A stretch of DNA of 64,000 bases from Methylocapsa sp. S129 (GCF_009765995.1 NZ_LMUI01000020.1:196039-260038); one strand, 5' to 3'. Counted from the stretch's first letter, positions 36,650-46,413 are shown. A program made the numbers and translations. The notes: generated by a model from the sequence alone, not told the origin.

Positions 36650-37027
36650 TTAAGCGTCTGCTTCGACAGTGAAGTGCCAAACCTTTGAGACGATCAGCCA
36701 GCGATCGTCGACAAACAGTAAGGTAAGTTCGTCGGTAAAGTGCTTGGGCAAGAACAGCTCCTTCACGCGAACATGCGCCGTCGTGGATGTGGGAACCTCG
36801 ATTGAGACGATTTCATCCTCACGACGGTCATTCCGCGAGGCAGGCGATTCCCGTCGCCTGACTACTTCCAAATACTCGGGAACATCCATGACCACGAGTT
36901 GACCATCCGTGCTGCAGAATAGTCTGCCTTTGGGATGCAGGACTTCGGCGAAAAGATCGGCATCTCCTCTGTAGAGCGCATCAAAGTACTTTTCGAGGAT
37001 CTGCCGGATGGCGTCGACGGGATTCAT
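36650..37027 (-). CDS. SnoaL/NTF2-like small protein
   Basis: 125 residues from MNPVDAIRQILEKYFDALYR. A cone-shaped NTF2-like fold is suggested by that opening helix, GDADLFAEVLHPKGRLF and the C-terminal strands LTLLFVDDRWLIVSKVWHF. It resembles the putative lumazine-binding / nuclear-transport-factor-like family often encoded with catabolic enzymes. Catalytic or binding role unknown. It lies between the ureohydrolase and aminotransferase genes, 35 bases before the latter. Confidence 0.65.
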   Translation of the reverse strand: MNPVDAIRQILEKYFDALYRGDADLFAEVLHPKGRLFCSTDGQLVVMDVPEYLEVVRRRESPASRNDRREDEIVSIEVPTSTTAHVRVKELFLPKHFTDELTLLFVDDRWLIVSKVWHFTVEADA

Positions 37028-37106
37028 GCTGAGCTCGCTTGAGGTTTGCCTGGCGGGACGACCGCGCGTTGATGGCCGCAGACAGGAATAAAAAGCGCCT
37101 TCTACG

Positions 37107-38084
37107 CTACGTCGCCCTCTGCGCGGTCCGGCCGCTACGCGTCCGGGCAACAGCAACAAGGCAGGTTAGCTCGAACATCAAGTTGGCAGCGTTGATACAA
37201 GTCATCCCGGTGGGATCCAGGGACGGCACGACCTCGCAAATATCGCCGCCGACCACGTCCAAACCTGAAATAGCTCGGAGCATCATTTGCACGTCCCGCA
37301 TCGATATCCCGCCCGGCTCAGGAACGCCGGTGCCCGGAGCGTCCCTAGGATCGAGGCCGTCGATATCGATTGTGAGATAGGTGCTTCCACTACCGACGAC
37401 GCGACGAATTTCATCTATCACCGCATCACGGCCCAGCGCTTCGTACTCGTCCATCGTGATCATGCGTATGCCGACCTGCGATCCGTATTCGATGTCGTCG
37501 TCGCCGTATCGGGTCCCGCGGAGTCCAATCTGAACGATCCGTCGTGGATCGAGCAGCCCCTCTTCAACAGACCTCCTCACAAACGTCGCGTGGTTGCACT
37601 TCGTCCCCATGAACTCATCGAAGGTATCCGAATGAGAATCGATTTGCACCAACCCGAGCGGCCGGTCTTTTGCGATCGCGCGCAAGATGGGGAGCGGCAC
37701 CGTATGGTCCCCGCCGACGGAAATCGGGGACGCGCCAATCCGGTGGATGCGCTCGTAGAATTCCTGAACGAGTTCGACGCTGCGCTCGACGCTAAGCGGG
37801 TGCGTCGGAGCGTCTCCCACGTCGCCGATATTGCAAAGCTGGTAGGGAGCCACCTTCGTCGTAGGGTTGACTTGGCGGATGAGACGAGAGGCCTCACGGA
37901 CACCGGCCGGGCCCTGGCGAGCGCCCGAACGGTAGGTGGCGCCGAGATCCAATGGTACGCCAACCAATGCGATATCCAAGGGAGCAGCAATCTCAGCCCT
38001 GGCGGATCGCATGAAGGTCGCGATTCCAGAGTATCGGGGCGTTACCGATGAATCGGTGGGCTGAAATGCGGATGTCGAAGTCAT
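37107..38084 (-). CDS. gbuA: Ureohydrolase, probable guanidinobutyrase
   Basis: 325 residues from MTSTSAFQPTDSS; AAGGAG is upstream on the minus strand. Arginase/agmatinase fold with all manganese ligands: GGDHTV (His127), QIDSHSDT (Asp149, His151, Asp153) and IDIDGLDP (Asp240, Asp242). The opening YSGIATFMR, then GATYRSGARQGPAGVREASR and HRIGASPISVGGD, strongly recall GbuA-type 4-guanidinobutyrase, which gives GABA and urea. Agmatinase or guanidinopropionase remain possible. It has its own promoter and a regulatory dyad (38109-38153). Confidence 0.8.
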   Translation of the reverse strand: MTSTSAFQPTDSSVTPRYSGIATFMRSARAEIAAPLDIALVGVPLDLGATYRSGARQGPAGVREASRLIRQVNPTTKVAPYQLCNIGDVGDAPTHPLSVERSVELVQEFYERIHRIGASPISVGGDHTVPLPILRAIAKDRPLGLVQIDSHSDTFDEFMGTKCNHATFVRRSVEEGLLDPRRIVQIGLRGTRYGDDDIEYGSQVGIRMITMDEYEALGRDAVIDEIRRVVGSGSTYLTIDIDGLDPRDAPGTGVPEPGGISMRDVQMMLRAISGLDVVGGDICEVVPSLDPTGMTCINAANLMFELTCLVAVARTRSGRTAQRAT

Positions 38085-38108
38085 CGATTTCAATGCGCTC
38101 CTTGAGAA

Positions 38109-38153
38109 TTGGCGACTGTCGACAATTCTACGTTCGGGATGCCTTCTTGTCAA
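38109..38153 (-). promoter_or_regulatory. Promoter and GntR-type operator of the ureohydrolase operon
   Basis: On the minus strand: TTGACA (38148-38153), 17-base spacer, TAGAAT (38125-38130). The 17-bp dyad TTGTCGACAGTCGCCAA (38109-38125) starts on the last base of the -10 box and covers the expected transcription start. A protein bound there would block RNA polymerase. The ATG is at 38084. Confidence 0.75.
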
Positions 38154-38334
38154 TCCGACCAGCACTCAATCGACTGAATGATCGCGCCGCAAGATGTAGC
38201 AGATAACCGCCGCCGCCGTCCGGCTGACAAAACGTCGGCGTCATTATTCAAAAAGCGATGGACGTCGGCCCCCAGGATACCTCTCCGAACATTTTCGGGT
38301 TGCCGGATCCGAACTGCCACGATCTCAACAAAGA

Positions 38335-39072
38335 TTAGACGGCCTCGGCGCTCCCGGAAGCAATTCCCACATCCCCGACCGCCGAAATTGATACATTGCC
38401 AATGTGCCGGGTCATGCGCTGTTCAATGAGCGACCAAAATCGACGAAAGAGTTCGACGACAACTAGGTAGATAAGCGCCGCGATCACGTAGATTCCGATA
38501 TCGAACGTCTTGGCAAAGATTTGGCGCGTCTCGCCCATCAAGTCGTAGACGGTGACCACAGACGCCAATGCACTCGCCTTCATAACCATCACATACTCGT
38601 TTCCGAGCGGGCGAAGCGCCACGATCAGCGCCTGGGGAAGGCGCAGGTGCAGCAGCCTCGTCACAGCGCCAAGACCCAGCATCCTCCCGGCCTCCTCTTG
38701 ACCAGGGGCAATTGACCGAAGAGCGCCGTAAAGGATTTCAGCCTGATATGCCGCAGTGTTGAGGGTGAACGCAAAGACGGTGCATATGAATGGGCTTCGG
38801 AAGAACTGCCATAGGCCGAGCGCCTCCAACGAAGGCCTGAATTGACCCGCGCCGTAATAGACGAGGAATAACTGGGCGAGCAGTGGTGTACCGCGCAGAG
38901 CGAAACAATAGAGCGACGCCGAATGCCGAACGAGGGCATCACCGTGGACGCGTAGCAGCGCGAGTATGAGCGCCAGCGGCGATCCGAGGATTATCGAAAG
39001 GCCCACGAGTTCGCAGGTCACGATTAGACCATTCAGCAACTTGGGCCAGAATTCCAGAACGAGGTTGATCAA
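38335..39072 (-). CDS. ABC transporter permease, HisM/GlnP type
   Basis: 245 residues if started at TTG 39072, six bases after the end of the companion permease gene and preceded by GGGAG. The frame is open to 39291 but that extension overlaps the companion gene. Five membrane helices; the EAA loop APGQEEAGRMLGLGAVTRLL contacts the ATPase. It pairs with the next permease, the substrate-binding protein at 46414 and the ATPase at 48869 as a polar/basic amino-acid importer. Confidence 0.8.
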   Translation of the reverse strand: MINLVLEFWPKLLNGLIVTCELVGLSIILGSPLALILALLRVHGDALVRHSASLYCFALRGTPLLAQLFLVYYGAGQFRPSLEALGLWQFFRSPFICTVFAFTLNTAAYQAEILYGALRSIAPGQEEAGRMLGLGAVTRLLHLRLPQALIVALRPLGNEYVMVMKASALASVVTVYDLMGETRQIFAKTFDIGIYVIAALIYLVVVELFRRFWSLIEQRMTRHIGNVSISAVGDVGIASGSAEAV

Positions 39073-39077
39073 CGTCG

Positions 39078-39785
39078 CTAACTCCCGTGAGCAAATCCGC
39101 GGTTTAGAGACGACGAATAGGCCCCGATCAGAAGACTCGAGGCGGCAGATATAACCAGGTAAACAACGCAAGCGGCGCCGAACATCACAAAAGGCGCTTT
39201 CGTCACGCCCACTGCGCTCGTCGTTTGTCGCATCAGATCCGGGAGCGCGATTACCGAGACGAGGCTTGTGTCCTTCACCAGCGAGAGCCAATTGTTCGCG
39301 AGACCCGGAAGCGCCAAGCGAATCAGCTGCGGGAACACAACGAAGCGGAACGTCTGGAACCTTCCGAGGCCGAGCGCTTCGGCCGCCTCGCCTTGGCCGC
39401 CATGGATTCCGAGCATGGCGCTGAACAAGACCTCGCTCGAATAGGCGGCAAACACCAGGGAAAGAGCGACGACGCCCGCCGCAAATCGACTGATCTCCGG
39501 CGGTTGCCCTCCTTCCAACGCCGAGTAGAGGTCGCTGAGCAGATATTGGCCTCCGAAATAGACGAGGAATAGCGTAAGCAGTTCGGGAACGCCGCGAAAT
39601 ACCGTCGTAACTCCTTCACCGAAAGCCCTCACGAGACGCGTATCCGATGCCTTGGACATGGCCAGCGCGAGCCCAAGCGCCAACCCCGGAGGCAGCGTGG
39701 CAATCGCCAAGCCGAGGGTGATGCTGGCTCCGGCCAACATGGCTGGACTCCATTCAACCAACTGCGATATCCACGAAACGGTCAT
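39078..39785 (-). CDS. ABC transporter permease, HisQ type
   Basis: 235 residues from MTVSWISQLVEWSPAMLAGA. Five membrane helices, the FRGVPELLTLFLVYFGGQY segment and the EAA loop GGQGEAAEALGLGRFQTFRF are typical of the histidine/lysine/arginine/ornithine and opine transporter family. It overlaps no neighbour but runs directly into the second permease. Located downstream of the flavin dehydrogenase in the same direction. Confidence 0.85.
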   Translation of the reverse strand: MTVSWISQLVEWSPAMLAGASITLGLAIATLPPGLALGLALAMSKASDTRLVRAFGEGVTTVFRGVPELLTLFLVYFGGQYLLSDLYSALEGGQPPEISRFAAGVVALSLVFAAYSSEVLFSAMLGIHGGQGEAAEALGLGRFQTFRFVVFPQLIRLALPGLANNWLSLVKDTSLVSVIALPDLMRQTTSAVGVTKAPFVMFGAACVVYLVISAASSLLIGAYSSSLNRGFAHGS

Positions 39786-39899
39786 AGGTCTCGACCCGCC
39801 TCTAAACTTAAACTGGGACACACGGGGCACGCCCCCGTGTACCAATGAGCCCGATAACTCCACGCCGTATTGCTCGCGCGGCGGGCTCCGCAGACGGCG

Positions 39900-41267
39900 T
39901 CAATCATTTGCGTCGCCCGAAGGAGACTCTCGCTTGTTTGTCTCCTCGCCAGACGCCAATGCATCGTGATAGGCGTGCCTTCCGAGCGGAAAGTCGGTTC
40001 GCAGCACGCTTCGCTTGATCTCGCCGACGCCACGGAAGCCCACAAGCGCCATCGTTCGGTCGATCTCATCGCCGATCATCGCGATCGCTGACTGCGCGCC
40101 AGCCTCGCCGCCCGAAGCGGCGCCATAAAGAAACGCTCGCCCAACGAGAACGGCTCGAGCGCCAAGTGCCAAGAGTTTCACGACGTCGCTGCCACGGCGG
40201 ACCCCGCTGTCGGCGAGGACGACCATCCGCCCTCCGACGTCATCGGCAATCTCGGGCAGAACGTCGACGGGCGACACTGCACTATCGAGGTTGCGCCCAC
40301 CGTGATTTGATACAACGATCGCGTCCGCGCCAACCTCCGCCGCTCGCCGAGCGTCTTCGACGTCTAAGATGCCCTTTAAGACGAGTCGACCCGGCCAGCG
40401 TTTTCGAAGCTCGCCGATATCCCGCCAAGACAGGGACAGGTCGAAGCCGATCCTGCCGGATGATCTCGAAGTGAAGATCGAGCGACGGAAACGCGTCGGA
40501 TAGTTGGCGTGAATCGGCATGCCTTCGGTCAGCATATGACGCAATAAGACACAAAATAACCACTTGGGATGTCTCACGATGTCCCAGCAACCTTTCAACG
40601 ACGGTATGATCGGCACGTCGAACGCGTTATTCGAATTGTATTCCCGCTTGGGAATGGCGGCCATGTCTACTGTGACCACCAACGTTTCAATGCCCACGGA
40701 CCAGGCTCGGCCAATGAGTTCATGAGTCAACGCGTGATCCCTCCAGACGTACAGTTGCAACCAAATCGCTCCGTTCGTCGCTGCCGCGAGTTCTTCGATC
40801 GAAATGATTGATTCCATGGCGGCACAAAAAGGTATGCCCGCTGCGGCCGCCGCCCGGGCCAGGCCAAGCTCGCCTTTATGCCAAACCAGTCCAGCCGCGG
40901 CGGTCGGCGCTACGATCAGAGGATGTTTCAACGTGTACCCGAGCAATTCCGTTTGCTGGCTGCGGGACGTGATGCCGGCGAGCACGCGAGGCTGGAACCG
41001 CACGTTATCAAGCGACCGACGATTGTTCACGAGGCTTGTTTCGTCCTCGGCGCCGCGATCGATATATTCGAATAGGCCGCGCGGCAGCCGGCGTCGGGCC
41101 GTGTCCCGAAGGCTGTAATAGTTAAGCGCGTGCGGCAACTTTGCCTCTGCCTTCTCGCTTTGGTCCCCACCGGGAGTCGCGAGGTTCTTCCGTCCTTCGT
41201 TCGGCAAATCCAATGGCTGCCCACTGCCGAGAATGGTTAGGTCGTCGGTCGCGACGTTAGAGCTCAA
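39900..41267 (-). CDS. FMN-dependent L-2-hydroxyacid dehydrogenase (LldD family)
   Basis: 455 residues, TTG start with AGGA upstream. After an N-terminal extension of about 45 residues comes LNYYSLRDTARRRLPRGLFE, the start of the TIM barrel. FMN and catalytic motifs include LIVAPTAAAGLVW, QLYVWRD, VLKGI, VVSNHGGRNLDS (catalytic His) and ADSGVRRGSDV. The family oxidises L-2-hydroxy acids such as lactate to 2-oxo acids. In this cluster the hydroxy analogue of arginine (argininate) is a reasonable but unproven substrate. Twelve bases separate it from the upstream aldehyde dehydrogenase. Confidence 0.85.
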   Translation of the reverse strand: MSSNVATDDLTILGSGQPLDLPNEGRKNLATPGGDQSEKAEAKLPHALNYYSLRDTARRRLPRGLFEYIDRGAEDETSLVNNRRSLDNVRFQPRVLAGITSRSQQTELLGYTLKHPLIVAPTAAAGLVWHKGELGLARAAAAAGIPFCAAMESIISIEELAAATNGAIWLQLYVWRDHALTHELIGRAWSVGIETLVVTVDMAAIPKREYNSNNAFDVPIIPSLKGCWDIVRHPKWLFCVLLRHMLTEGMPIHANYPTRFRRSIFTSRSSGRIGFDLSLSWRDIGELRKRWPGRLVLKGILDVEDARRAAEVGADAIVVSNHGGRNLDSAVSPVDVLPEIADDVGGRMVVLADSGVRRGSDVVKLLALGARAVLVGRAFLYGAASGGEAGAQSAIAMIGDEIDRTMALVGFRGVGEIKRSVLRTDFPLGRHAYHDALASGEETNKRESPSGDAND

Positions 41268-41279
41268 CGTCCTGGGCTC

Positions 41280-42728
41280 TCAGTGGCGGAATGTGACATA
41301 TCGAGGCACCGAATAATCTTCTAGCGCGTAGACAGACATGTCCTTGCCATAACCAGATTTCTTGAAACCGCCGTGCGGCATTTCGCTCGCCCAAACGAAA
41401 TGGCAATTTACCCAGGTGCATCCGTAACGTAAGTTTGACGTGATCTTCATGGCCAGCCCACTGTCACGCGACCAGACCGAGGCCGCTAATCCGTAGTCGG
41501 AGTCGTTGGCCATCGTGATCGCTTCTTCGATTTCGTCGAATGGCGTAACTGAAACAACGGGTCCGAACATTTCCTGTCTAACGACATCGTCCGCCTGGCG
41601 CGCATCGCAAATTACGGTCGGCGCGAGATAGAATCCGCCGGTGCTCCGGCTGGGCGCCTGGATTACGCGCAGGTGGCTTTCGGACTGAGCTCGCTCAATG
41701 TAGCCGCGTACTTTCTCATGCTGCGACTGCGTGACGAGCGGGCCAATTTCGTTCAGACTGTCGTCCTGGAAGGAATATTTGATGCTGGCGGCTACGCCGA
41801 TTAGCTGTTCGATAAACCGCTCATAGATATCTCTGTGGACGTACAACCTGGACGCGGCGGTGCAATCCTGTCCGGCGTTATAGAAACCGCTGGCGGCGAT
41901 CTCCGCGGCAGTTTCCTCGACGTTCACGTCCTTGCACACGATGACGGGGGACTTGCCGCCAAGTTCGAGGTGAGTGCGCTTGATAGACTTGCTAGCTGCA
42001 CGCAGGACCGCCGAACCGGTGGCGACGGAGCCCGTCAAGGAGATCATGTCCACCGCGGGATGGTCGATCAGAGCCTGACCGACGGTCGTTCCGCGACCGA
42101 CGAGAATGTTTACAAGACCGGCCGGAAGCAATCGAGAGATCAATTCACCTAACCGAAGCGTCGTTAACGGCGTGAACTCCGAAGGTTTCAAGACCACGGC
42201 GTTCCCCGCGGCGATCGCGGGCGCGATCTTCCAGGTCGCCATCTGCAACGGGTAGTTCCAGGGCGCTATCGAGGCCACAACCCCAACGGGGTCCCGTCGA
42301 ACGTACGATGTATGCCCTCGAACGTATTCGCCAGCGGCCACCGCGGTCTGCACTCTGGCGGCGCCGGCGAAGAATCGGAAGCAATCTGATGCAGCGGGTA
42401 TTTCGTCAGTCAGAACGCGGTGGAGCGGCTTTCCACAATTCCTAGCCTCGATTTCCGCAAGCTCCTGCGCGTGGTTGTCGATCGTCTGGGCGACCTCAAG
42501 GAGCACCTGCGCGCGTTCCCTCGGAGTCGTCTTGCTCCATTCGAACTGGGCGCTGACCGCAGCGCCGACGGAGCGTTGCACTTGACCCAAATCCGCCTCG
42601 GGCAGCTCGCAAAGGACCGCCCCAGATCTCGGATCCATGATCGTAATCGGGGCCGCCCCGCCCGCCTCGAGCGTCCCTCCGATCAGAAGACGTTTGGCAT
42701 TCCGGTCGAATTCGGCCAATTGGCCCAT
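41280..42728 (-). CDS. Aldehyde dehydrogenase, PatD/KauB-like (4-guanidinobutyraldehyde candidate)
   Basis: 482 residues. ALDH catalytic residues: PWNYP (Asn158), LELGGKSP (Glu255) and GQDCTAASR (Cys289). The C-terminus, [20 protein letters not shown], is very like that of gamma-aminobutyraldehyde dehydrogenases (PatD). Enzymes of this group oxidise omega-amino or omega-guanidino aldehydes with NAD+. Placed between AruI-like and GbuA-like enzymes, 4-guanidinobutyraldehyde is the expected substrate. AAGGGAG precedes the ATG and an intact 17-bp dyad lies 19 bases further upstream. Confidence 0.85.
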   Translation of the reverse strand: MGQLAEFDRNAKRLLIGGTLEAGGAAPITIMDPRSGAVLCELPEADLGQVQRSVGAAVSAQFEWSKTTPRERAQVLLEVAQTIDNHAQELAEIEARNCGKPLHRVLTDEIPAASDCFRFFAGAARVQTAVAAGEYVRGHTSYVRRDPVGVVASIAPWNYPLQMATWKIAPAIAAGNAVVLKPSEFTPLTTLRLGELISRLLPAGLVNILVGRGTTVGQALIDHPAVDMISLTGSVATGSAVLRAASKSIKRTHLELGGKSPVIVCKDVNVEETAAEIAASGFYNAGQDCTAASRLYVHRDIYERFIEQLIGVAASIKYSFQDDSLNEIGPLVTQSQHEKVRGYIERAQSESHLRVIQAPSRSTGGFYLAPTVICDARQADDVVRQEMFGPVVSVTPFDEIEEAITMANDSDYGLAASVWSRDSGLAMKITSNLRYGCTWVNCHFVWASEMPHGGFKKSGYGKDMSVYALEDYSVPRYVTFRH

Positions 42729-42746
42729 GAATTACCACTCCCTTTG

Positions 42747-42763
42747 TTGCCGACTGTCGGCAA
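42747..42763. promoter_or_regulatory. Perfect 17-bp dyad upstream of the aldehyde dehydrogenase operon
   Basis: TTGCCGAC-T-GTCGGCAA, a perfect palindrome around one central base, 19 bases before the minus-strand ATG at 42728. It is in the gap between the GntR gene and the aldehyde dehydrogenase gene. Same pattern as the other sites of the island. Confidence 0.75.
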
Positions 42764-42824
42764 TATTGAATTGACGCATGCCACCTTCGGCCGCCTCAAT
42801 CCGCCGCCGGCGCTAAGCGGAAGA

Positions 42825-43496
42825 CTAGGACGCTCGCGCCTTGTGATTATTTTCCAGCGCTTCGAGCGAACTCAGAATGTGCGTAGTCAATATTGCGGTC
42901 GCCCTGATCGCGTCTCCGGACTCAATCGCCGCCAATACCGGCTCGTGTTCAGCCGCGACATCCGCAAGGTCCTCATAGTTCGCGTTGTCCACGGCGAGAG
43001 CCATGCGCAATTGACCATCGATCATCCGGGCGGCACGAGAAACATAGGGATTACCGCCAAGCTCGCACATCGTTTCGTGGAACCGAAGTTCCGCTTCTAC
43101 GACCGCCATAACGTCCCCCTTGCGGGCCGCATGACGCATTTCCTCGATCAATGCGCGCAACGGCTTGAAGTCCACTTCGTTGCGTGACGCCGTCAAATAC
43201 CTCACCGCCAAAGTCTCGATTGCAACCCGCAAGTCGTAAAGATAGCGCATCTTCGGGAGCGTCATCTGGATGACGGACGGACCGAAATGAGTGCGGGACT
43301 CGAGAAGACCATCTTGAAGCAGACGATTCACAGCCTCGCGCACTGGAGCTCTGCTCGTGCGAAGCGACCTCGCAATCTGGAGCTCGACTACACGCTCGCC
43401 TTGCGCGATTTGTCCGGAAACAATCGCGTTCCGAAGATGCTCGTAGACCTGCTCCGCGACTGAAAACCGGTCAATCTTGCCTTCGATCTCCGACAC
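42825..43496 (-). CDS. GntR-family regulator, FCD subfamily
   Basis: 223 residues, GTG start with GGAGAG upstream. The winged HTH (about 8-75) includes SVAEQVYEHLRNAIVSGQIA, then QGERVVELQIARSLRTSRAP and VREAVNRLLQDGLLES. The FCD domain follows (about 85-215), with RFHETMCELGGNPY and EHEPVLAAIESGD supplying likely metal/effector ligands. FCD regulators are usually repressors released by a pathway acid. The gene sits at the centre of the island, next to two of the repeated 17-bp dyads, and is the obvious candidate to bind them all. Confidence 0.85.
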   Translation of the reverse strand: MSEIEGKIDRFSVAEQVYEHLRNAIVSGQIAQGERVVELQIARSLRTSRAPVREAVNRLLQDGLLESRTHFGPSVIQMTLPKMRYLYDLRVAIETLAVRYLTASRNEVDFKPLRALIEEMRHAARKGDVMAVVEAELRFHETMCELGGNPYVSRAARMIDGQLRMALAVDNANYEDLADVAAEHEPVLAAIESGDAIRATAILTTHILSSLEALENNHKARAS

Positions 43497-43568
43497 TAAG
43501 CTCTCCTAGACATTCGCCGCCACTCCGCATCCATGCAGCGGTTGACAAGAAATCACAATCCGTGCTCC

Positions 43569-43585
43569 TTGTCCACTGTCGACAA
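43569..43585. promoter_or_regulatory. 17-bp dyad between gntR and the M20 hydrolase gene
   Basis: TTGTCCACTGTCGACAA, one mismatch from symmetry, in the divergent gap. It ends two bases before the first ATG of the M20 gene and lies 73 bases upstream of the gntR GTG, so it could control both directions. TTGACA at 43542-43547 may be a -35 box for the rightward gene. Confidence 0.65.
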
Positions 43586-43587
43586 TC

Positions 43588-44802
43588 ATGGAAACGCGCC
43601 AAATGACTCCCGGCCTCACCCTGTCTGCACGTCCCAACCGGATCTCGATCGATCGACAGGCGCTGGTTGCGGCGTGTCGAGAAGTCGTCTCGATCCCGAG
43701 CCTTACCGGCGAGGAGACGAATGTCGCCCTCGTATTCTCGCGCTATTTTAAGGAATTGGGCTTCGATCATGTTGAGATCGATCAGAACGGTAACGTCATT
43801 GGCAAGATGATCGGAACCGGCAGAGGCCCATCACTCATGATAAACGGTCATATCGATCACGTTCCGACCGGCGACATGGCTACCCCCTATTCTGCAGACG
43901 TTGTCGATGCCGTCCGGTGGGGCGAGGTGGGCGAGGCTATTTACGGACGCGGCACCTGCGACATGAAATGCAATGTCATGGCCGCCGCCTTTGGCGTTGC
44001 CGCGGCTAAGCAGTGCGGCCTGTCCTTGGCGGGCGACGTCATTCTCGTTGCAGATGTCGAAGAGGAGACGGATTCGCCGGCGGGCGTCAAGTCGGTGTTG
44101 GAGCGGGGGCTGAAGGCCGACTATGGCGTTTCGGTCGAATCGACCAACGGCGGTGTCTACGTGGGCCATCGCGGAAAGCTGGAATTCGAACTGGTGGTGA
44201 AAGGGCGGACCTCGCATGCCTCCGAGCCGTCAAACGGAATCAACGCGATCCTACAGACCGTTCCTTTCCTACAAGCACTTGAGGCGCATGCCAGGGGCCT
44301 GGCGAACGATCGTCTGCTCGGCTTGGCGACTGTGACGATCACTGGCTTTCATTCCTATCCCGACAACGGCACCGCCGTGGTGCCTGACCAGTGCCGACTT
44401 CGTATCGATCGGCGGTACGTCCGAGGCGAGACGCCTGAATCATGCGAGGCGGAACTCCGATCTCTTTTCGCGGAAACCGCAAAGCAGAATTCGGATTTGC
44501 GTTGGGAACTCGCACTAACGAATCACTATCCGCTTATGTTCACGGACCCGAGCAATCCGGTCGTCCAGGCCGCGGTAGAGGCCGTAAGCGAGGTCGTCGG
44601 CGAAAAGCCGGCGATCGGAGCGTGGCGATTCGGGGTCAATGGGACCTTCATGGTCGAGGCCGGTATACCTACGGTCGGCGTCGGCCCTGGAGATGAACGT
44701 TGGGCACACACGCCAGAGGAGCACATTCTCATCGATGATCTGCATCGCTCAGCAGAATCGATTGCTCATCTGGTGCTCAAGGTCTGCGGATCGGCATCCT
44801 AA
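43588..44802 (+). CDS. M20-family metallohydrolase (ArgE/DapE-like)
   Basis: 404 residues from ATG 43588; ATG 43603 (MTPGLTLSARPN) may be the true start because the operator touches the first ATG. Metal ligands of M20 peptidases are present: INGHIDHVPTGD (His88, Asp90), GRGTCDMKCN (Asp125) and DVEEETDSPAG (Glu159/160). The lid domain starts near GKLEFELVVKGRTSHASEPS. The family removes acyl or carbamoyl groups from amino acids. Here release of arginine from an N-acyl derivative is plausible; ArgE in biosynthesis is unlikely given the context. Confidence 0.8.
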   Translation: METRQMTPGLTLSARPNRISIDRQALVAACREVVSIPSLTGEETNVALVFSRYFKELGFDHVEIDQNGNVIGKMIGTGRGPSLMINGHIDHVPTGDMATPYSADVVDAVRWGEVGEAIYGRGTCDMKCNVMAAAFGVAAAKQCGLSLAGDVILVADVEEETDSPAGVKSVLERGLKADYGVSVESTNGGVYVGHRGKLEFELVVKGRTSHASEPSNGINAILQTVPFLQALEAHARGLANDRLLGLATVTITGFHSYPDNGTAVVPDQCRLRIDRRYVRGETPESCEAELRSLFAETAKQNSDLRWELALTNHYPLMFTDPSNPVVQAAVEAVSEVVGEKPAIGAWRFGVNGTFMVEAGIPTVGVGPGDERWAHTPEEHILIDDLHRSAESIAHLVLKVCGSAS

Positions 44803-44986
44803 GCGCGACTCCAGTCTCCAACCGCATCGCGCAATCGAACGGATTGGCCGACGGACGATGGAGATCGTCTGATATCGGCCGGTTCGAGGCCGAAGTGAGG
44901 CCTAGAACCTTCAGTTCCAGTCCACGGCAACCGCATCGCGGGGGCGTCCGAAGAAGCAACACCAGCGCGTTCGCGCGCGCGACGAA

Positions 44987-46189
44987 ATGAGAGTCCACAT
45001 GTACGAAAGTGGGTTAACCAGAAGGATTGTGGGCCCAGGCGCCGAAGGCTTCAAAACAAGCGACCGCGCCGAGACGCTTGTTCGCAAGGGCAAGGATATC
45101 ATCATCCTCACGTTGGGGGATCCTGACTTCGACACGCCATCGCCAATCACCGATGCAGCGGTTGCTGCATTGCGATCCGGTCGGACGCACTACACCCCCG
45201 TTCCCGGCGTCAGAAAACTACGGGAAGCAATCGCGGGGGATCAGCGCCGGATCGACGGGGGCGCCTGGGATTTCGACAACGTTGTGGTATTCCCCGGCGC
45301 ACAGAGCGCCCTATTCTCAGCGATGATGTGTGTCGCGGATCGCGAGTCGACGGTCGTCTCTTTCGACCCGACATACGCCACCTACGCCGCGGTCGTCGGC
45401 GCATCAGGCGCCCGGAATGAGATCGTTCCCATGGAGCTGCCATGGAACGGCGGTTCGGTTCCAAGGATCGATTTCGATCGAATGCAAAGCGCGCTCAAGG
45501 GAAACGTCTCCGCGATTCTCCTAAATTCTCCGAATAATCCGGGCGGATTCACCTTCCATGACGATGATGTTCGGCGTCTCGCAGACATATGCGTCGAGCG
45601 GAACGTTTGGCTCCTGAGTGACGAAGTCTATCGCGATCTTCTCTATGATGGACGCTTCCGGTCCGCCTCGGCGTTGCCGGGCATGCAAGAGCGCACCATC
45701 ATAATAAACAGCTTGTCCAAGTCCCACGCGATGACAGGATGGAGAATAGGTTGGGCCGTTGCCCCACGGGCAATGGCTCGCCACCTTGAACGGTTCGCCC
45801 AATGCTCGCTCTTCGGCTCGCCGCCCTTTATCCAAGACGCCGCGATCGAGGCGTTGGCAAATGCTGAGACTTATGTCCGGCCGATGCGCGTCGAATACGA
45901 ACGCCGACTCTGCGCTCTGCTGGACGCGCTGCAGGGCGACATCGTGCTCAAGTGCCTACGCCCAGTTGGTGGGATGTTCGTGTTGATAGACATCTCAAGA
46001 ACCGGTCTCGAGAGCGGCATATTCGCCGAGCGCGCGCTGGATGAAGCGGGAGTGGCAGTTGTCCCCGGCACCGCGTTCAGCATGACCGGCGCGAACTACG
46101 TTCGTGTGAGTTTTGCGACGGACGTCAGGAAGATTGTCGAAGGCATCAATCGGCTGAAGGCATTTGCGACCTCTCTGGCGCCACCTTGA
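44987..46189 (+). CDS. aruH: Class I aminotransferase, AruH-like arginine:pyruvate transaminase
   Basis: 400 residues. LTLGDPDFDTPSPITDAAVA, LNSPNNPGGFTF, DEVYRDLLYDG and NSLSKSHAMTGWRIGWAV are class I/II motifs, with Lys245 binding PLP. The SLSKSHAMTGWR wording is as I recall it in AruH of Pseudomonas. AruH moves the alpha-amino group of arginine to pyruvate, giving 2-ketoarginine. The AruI-like decarboxylase is 1 kb downstream on the same strand, separated by the transporter binding protein. A second ATG (44999) is possible. Other substrates cannot be excluded by sequence alone. Confidence 0.75.
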   Translation: MRVHMYESGLTRRIVGPGAEGFKTSDRAETLVRKGKDIIILTLGDPDFDTPSPITDAAVAALRSGRTHYTPVPGVRKLREAIAGDQRRIDGGAWDFDNVVVFPGAQSALFSAMMCVADRESTVVSFDPTYATYAAVVGASGARNEIVPMELPWNGGSVPRIDFDRMQSALKGNVSAILLNSPNNPGGFTFHDDDVRRLADICVERNVWLLSDEVYRDLLYDGRFRSASALPGMQERTIIINSLSKSHAMTGWRIGWAVAPRAMARHLERFAQCSLFGSPPFIQDAAIEALANAETYVRPMRVEYERRLCALLDALQGDIVLKCLRPVGGMFVLIDISRTGLESGIFAERALDEAGVAVVPGTAFSMTGANYVRVSFATDVRKIVEGINRLKAFATSLAPP

Positions 46190-46375
46190 GGTCTGCTGTG
46201 CCCGATCCGCTCGTGTCCTCGATCCAGGGTTGAACGCCGATTTATCGCGACCTCCTCACTGTGCGCGCGCCACGCCAAGGTGAATTTTCAAACGAGGTGA
46301 GGTGCCGGACGATCAGCTCCATCTTTTGCAATGAGATAGCCATTGACAAGCGACGAGGCAGTCTTTTACGTAGAA

Positions 46376-46392
46376 TTGTCGACAGGCGACAA
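46376..46392. promoter_or_regulatory. 17-bp dyad upstream of the amino-acid binding protein gene
   Basis: TTGTCGACAGGCGACAA, preceded by TAGAAT exactly as at the ureohydrolase promoter (TAGAATTGTCGACAG in both). TTGACA lies at 46343-46348, but its 22-base spacing to TAGAAT is long, so the -35 assignment is uncertain. The ATG is 22 bases downstream at 46414. Confidence 0.7.
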
Positions 46393-46413
46393 TTTGTTAA
46401 GAAGGGGAGACGA

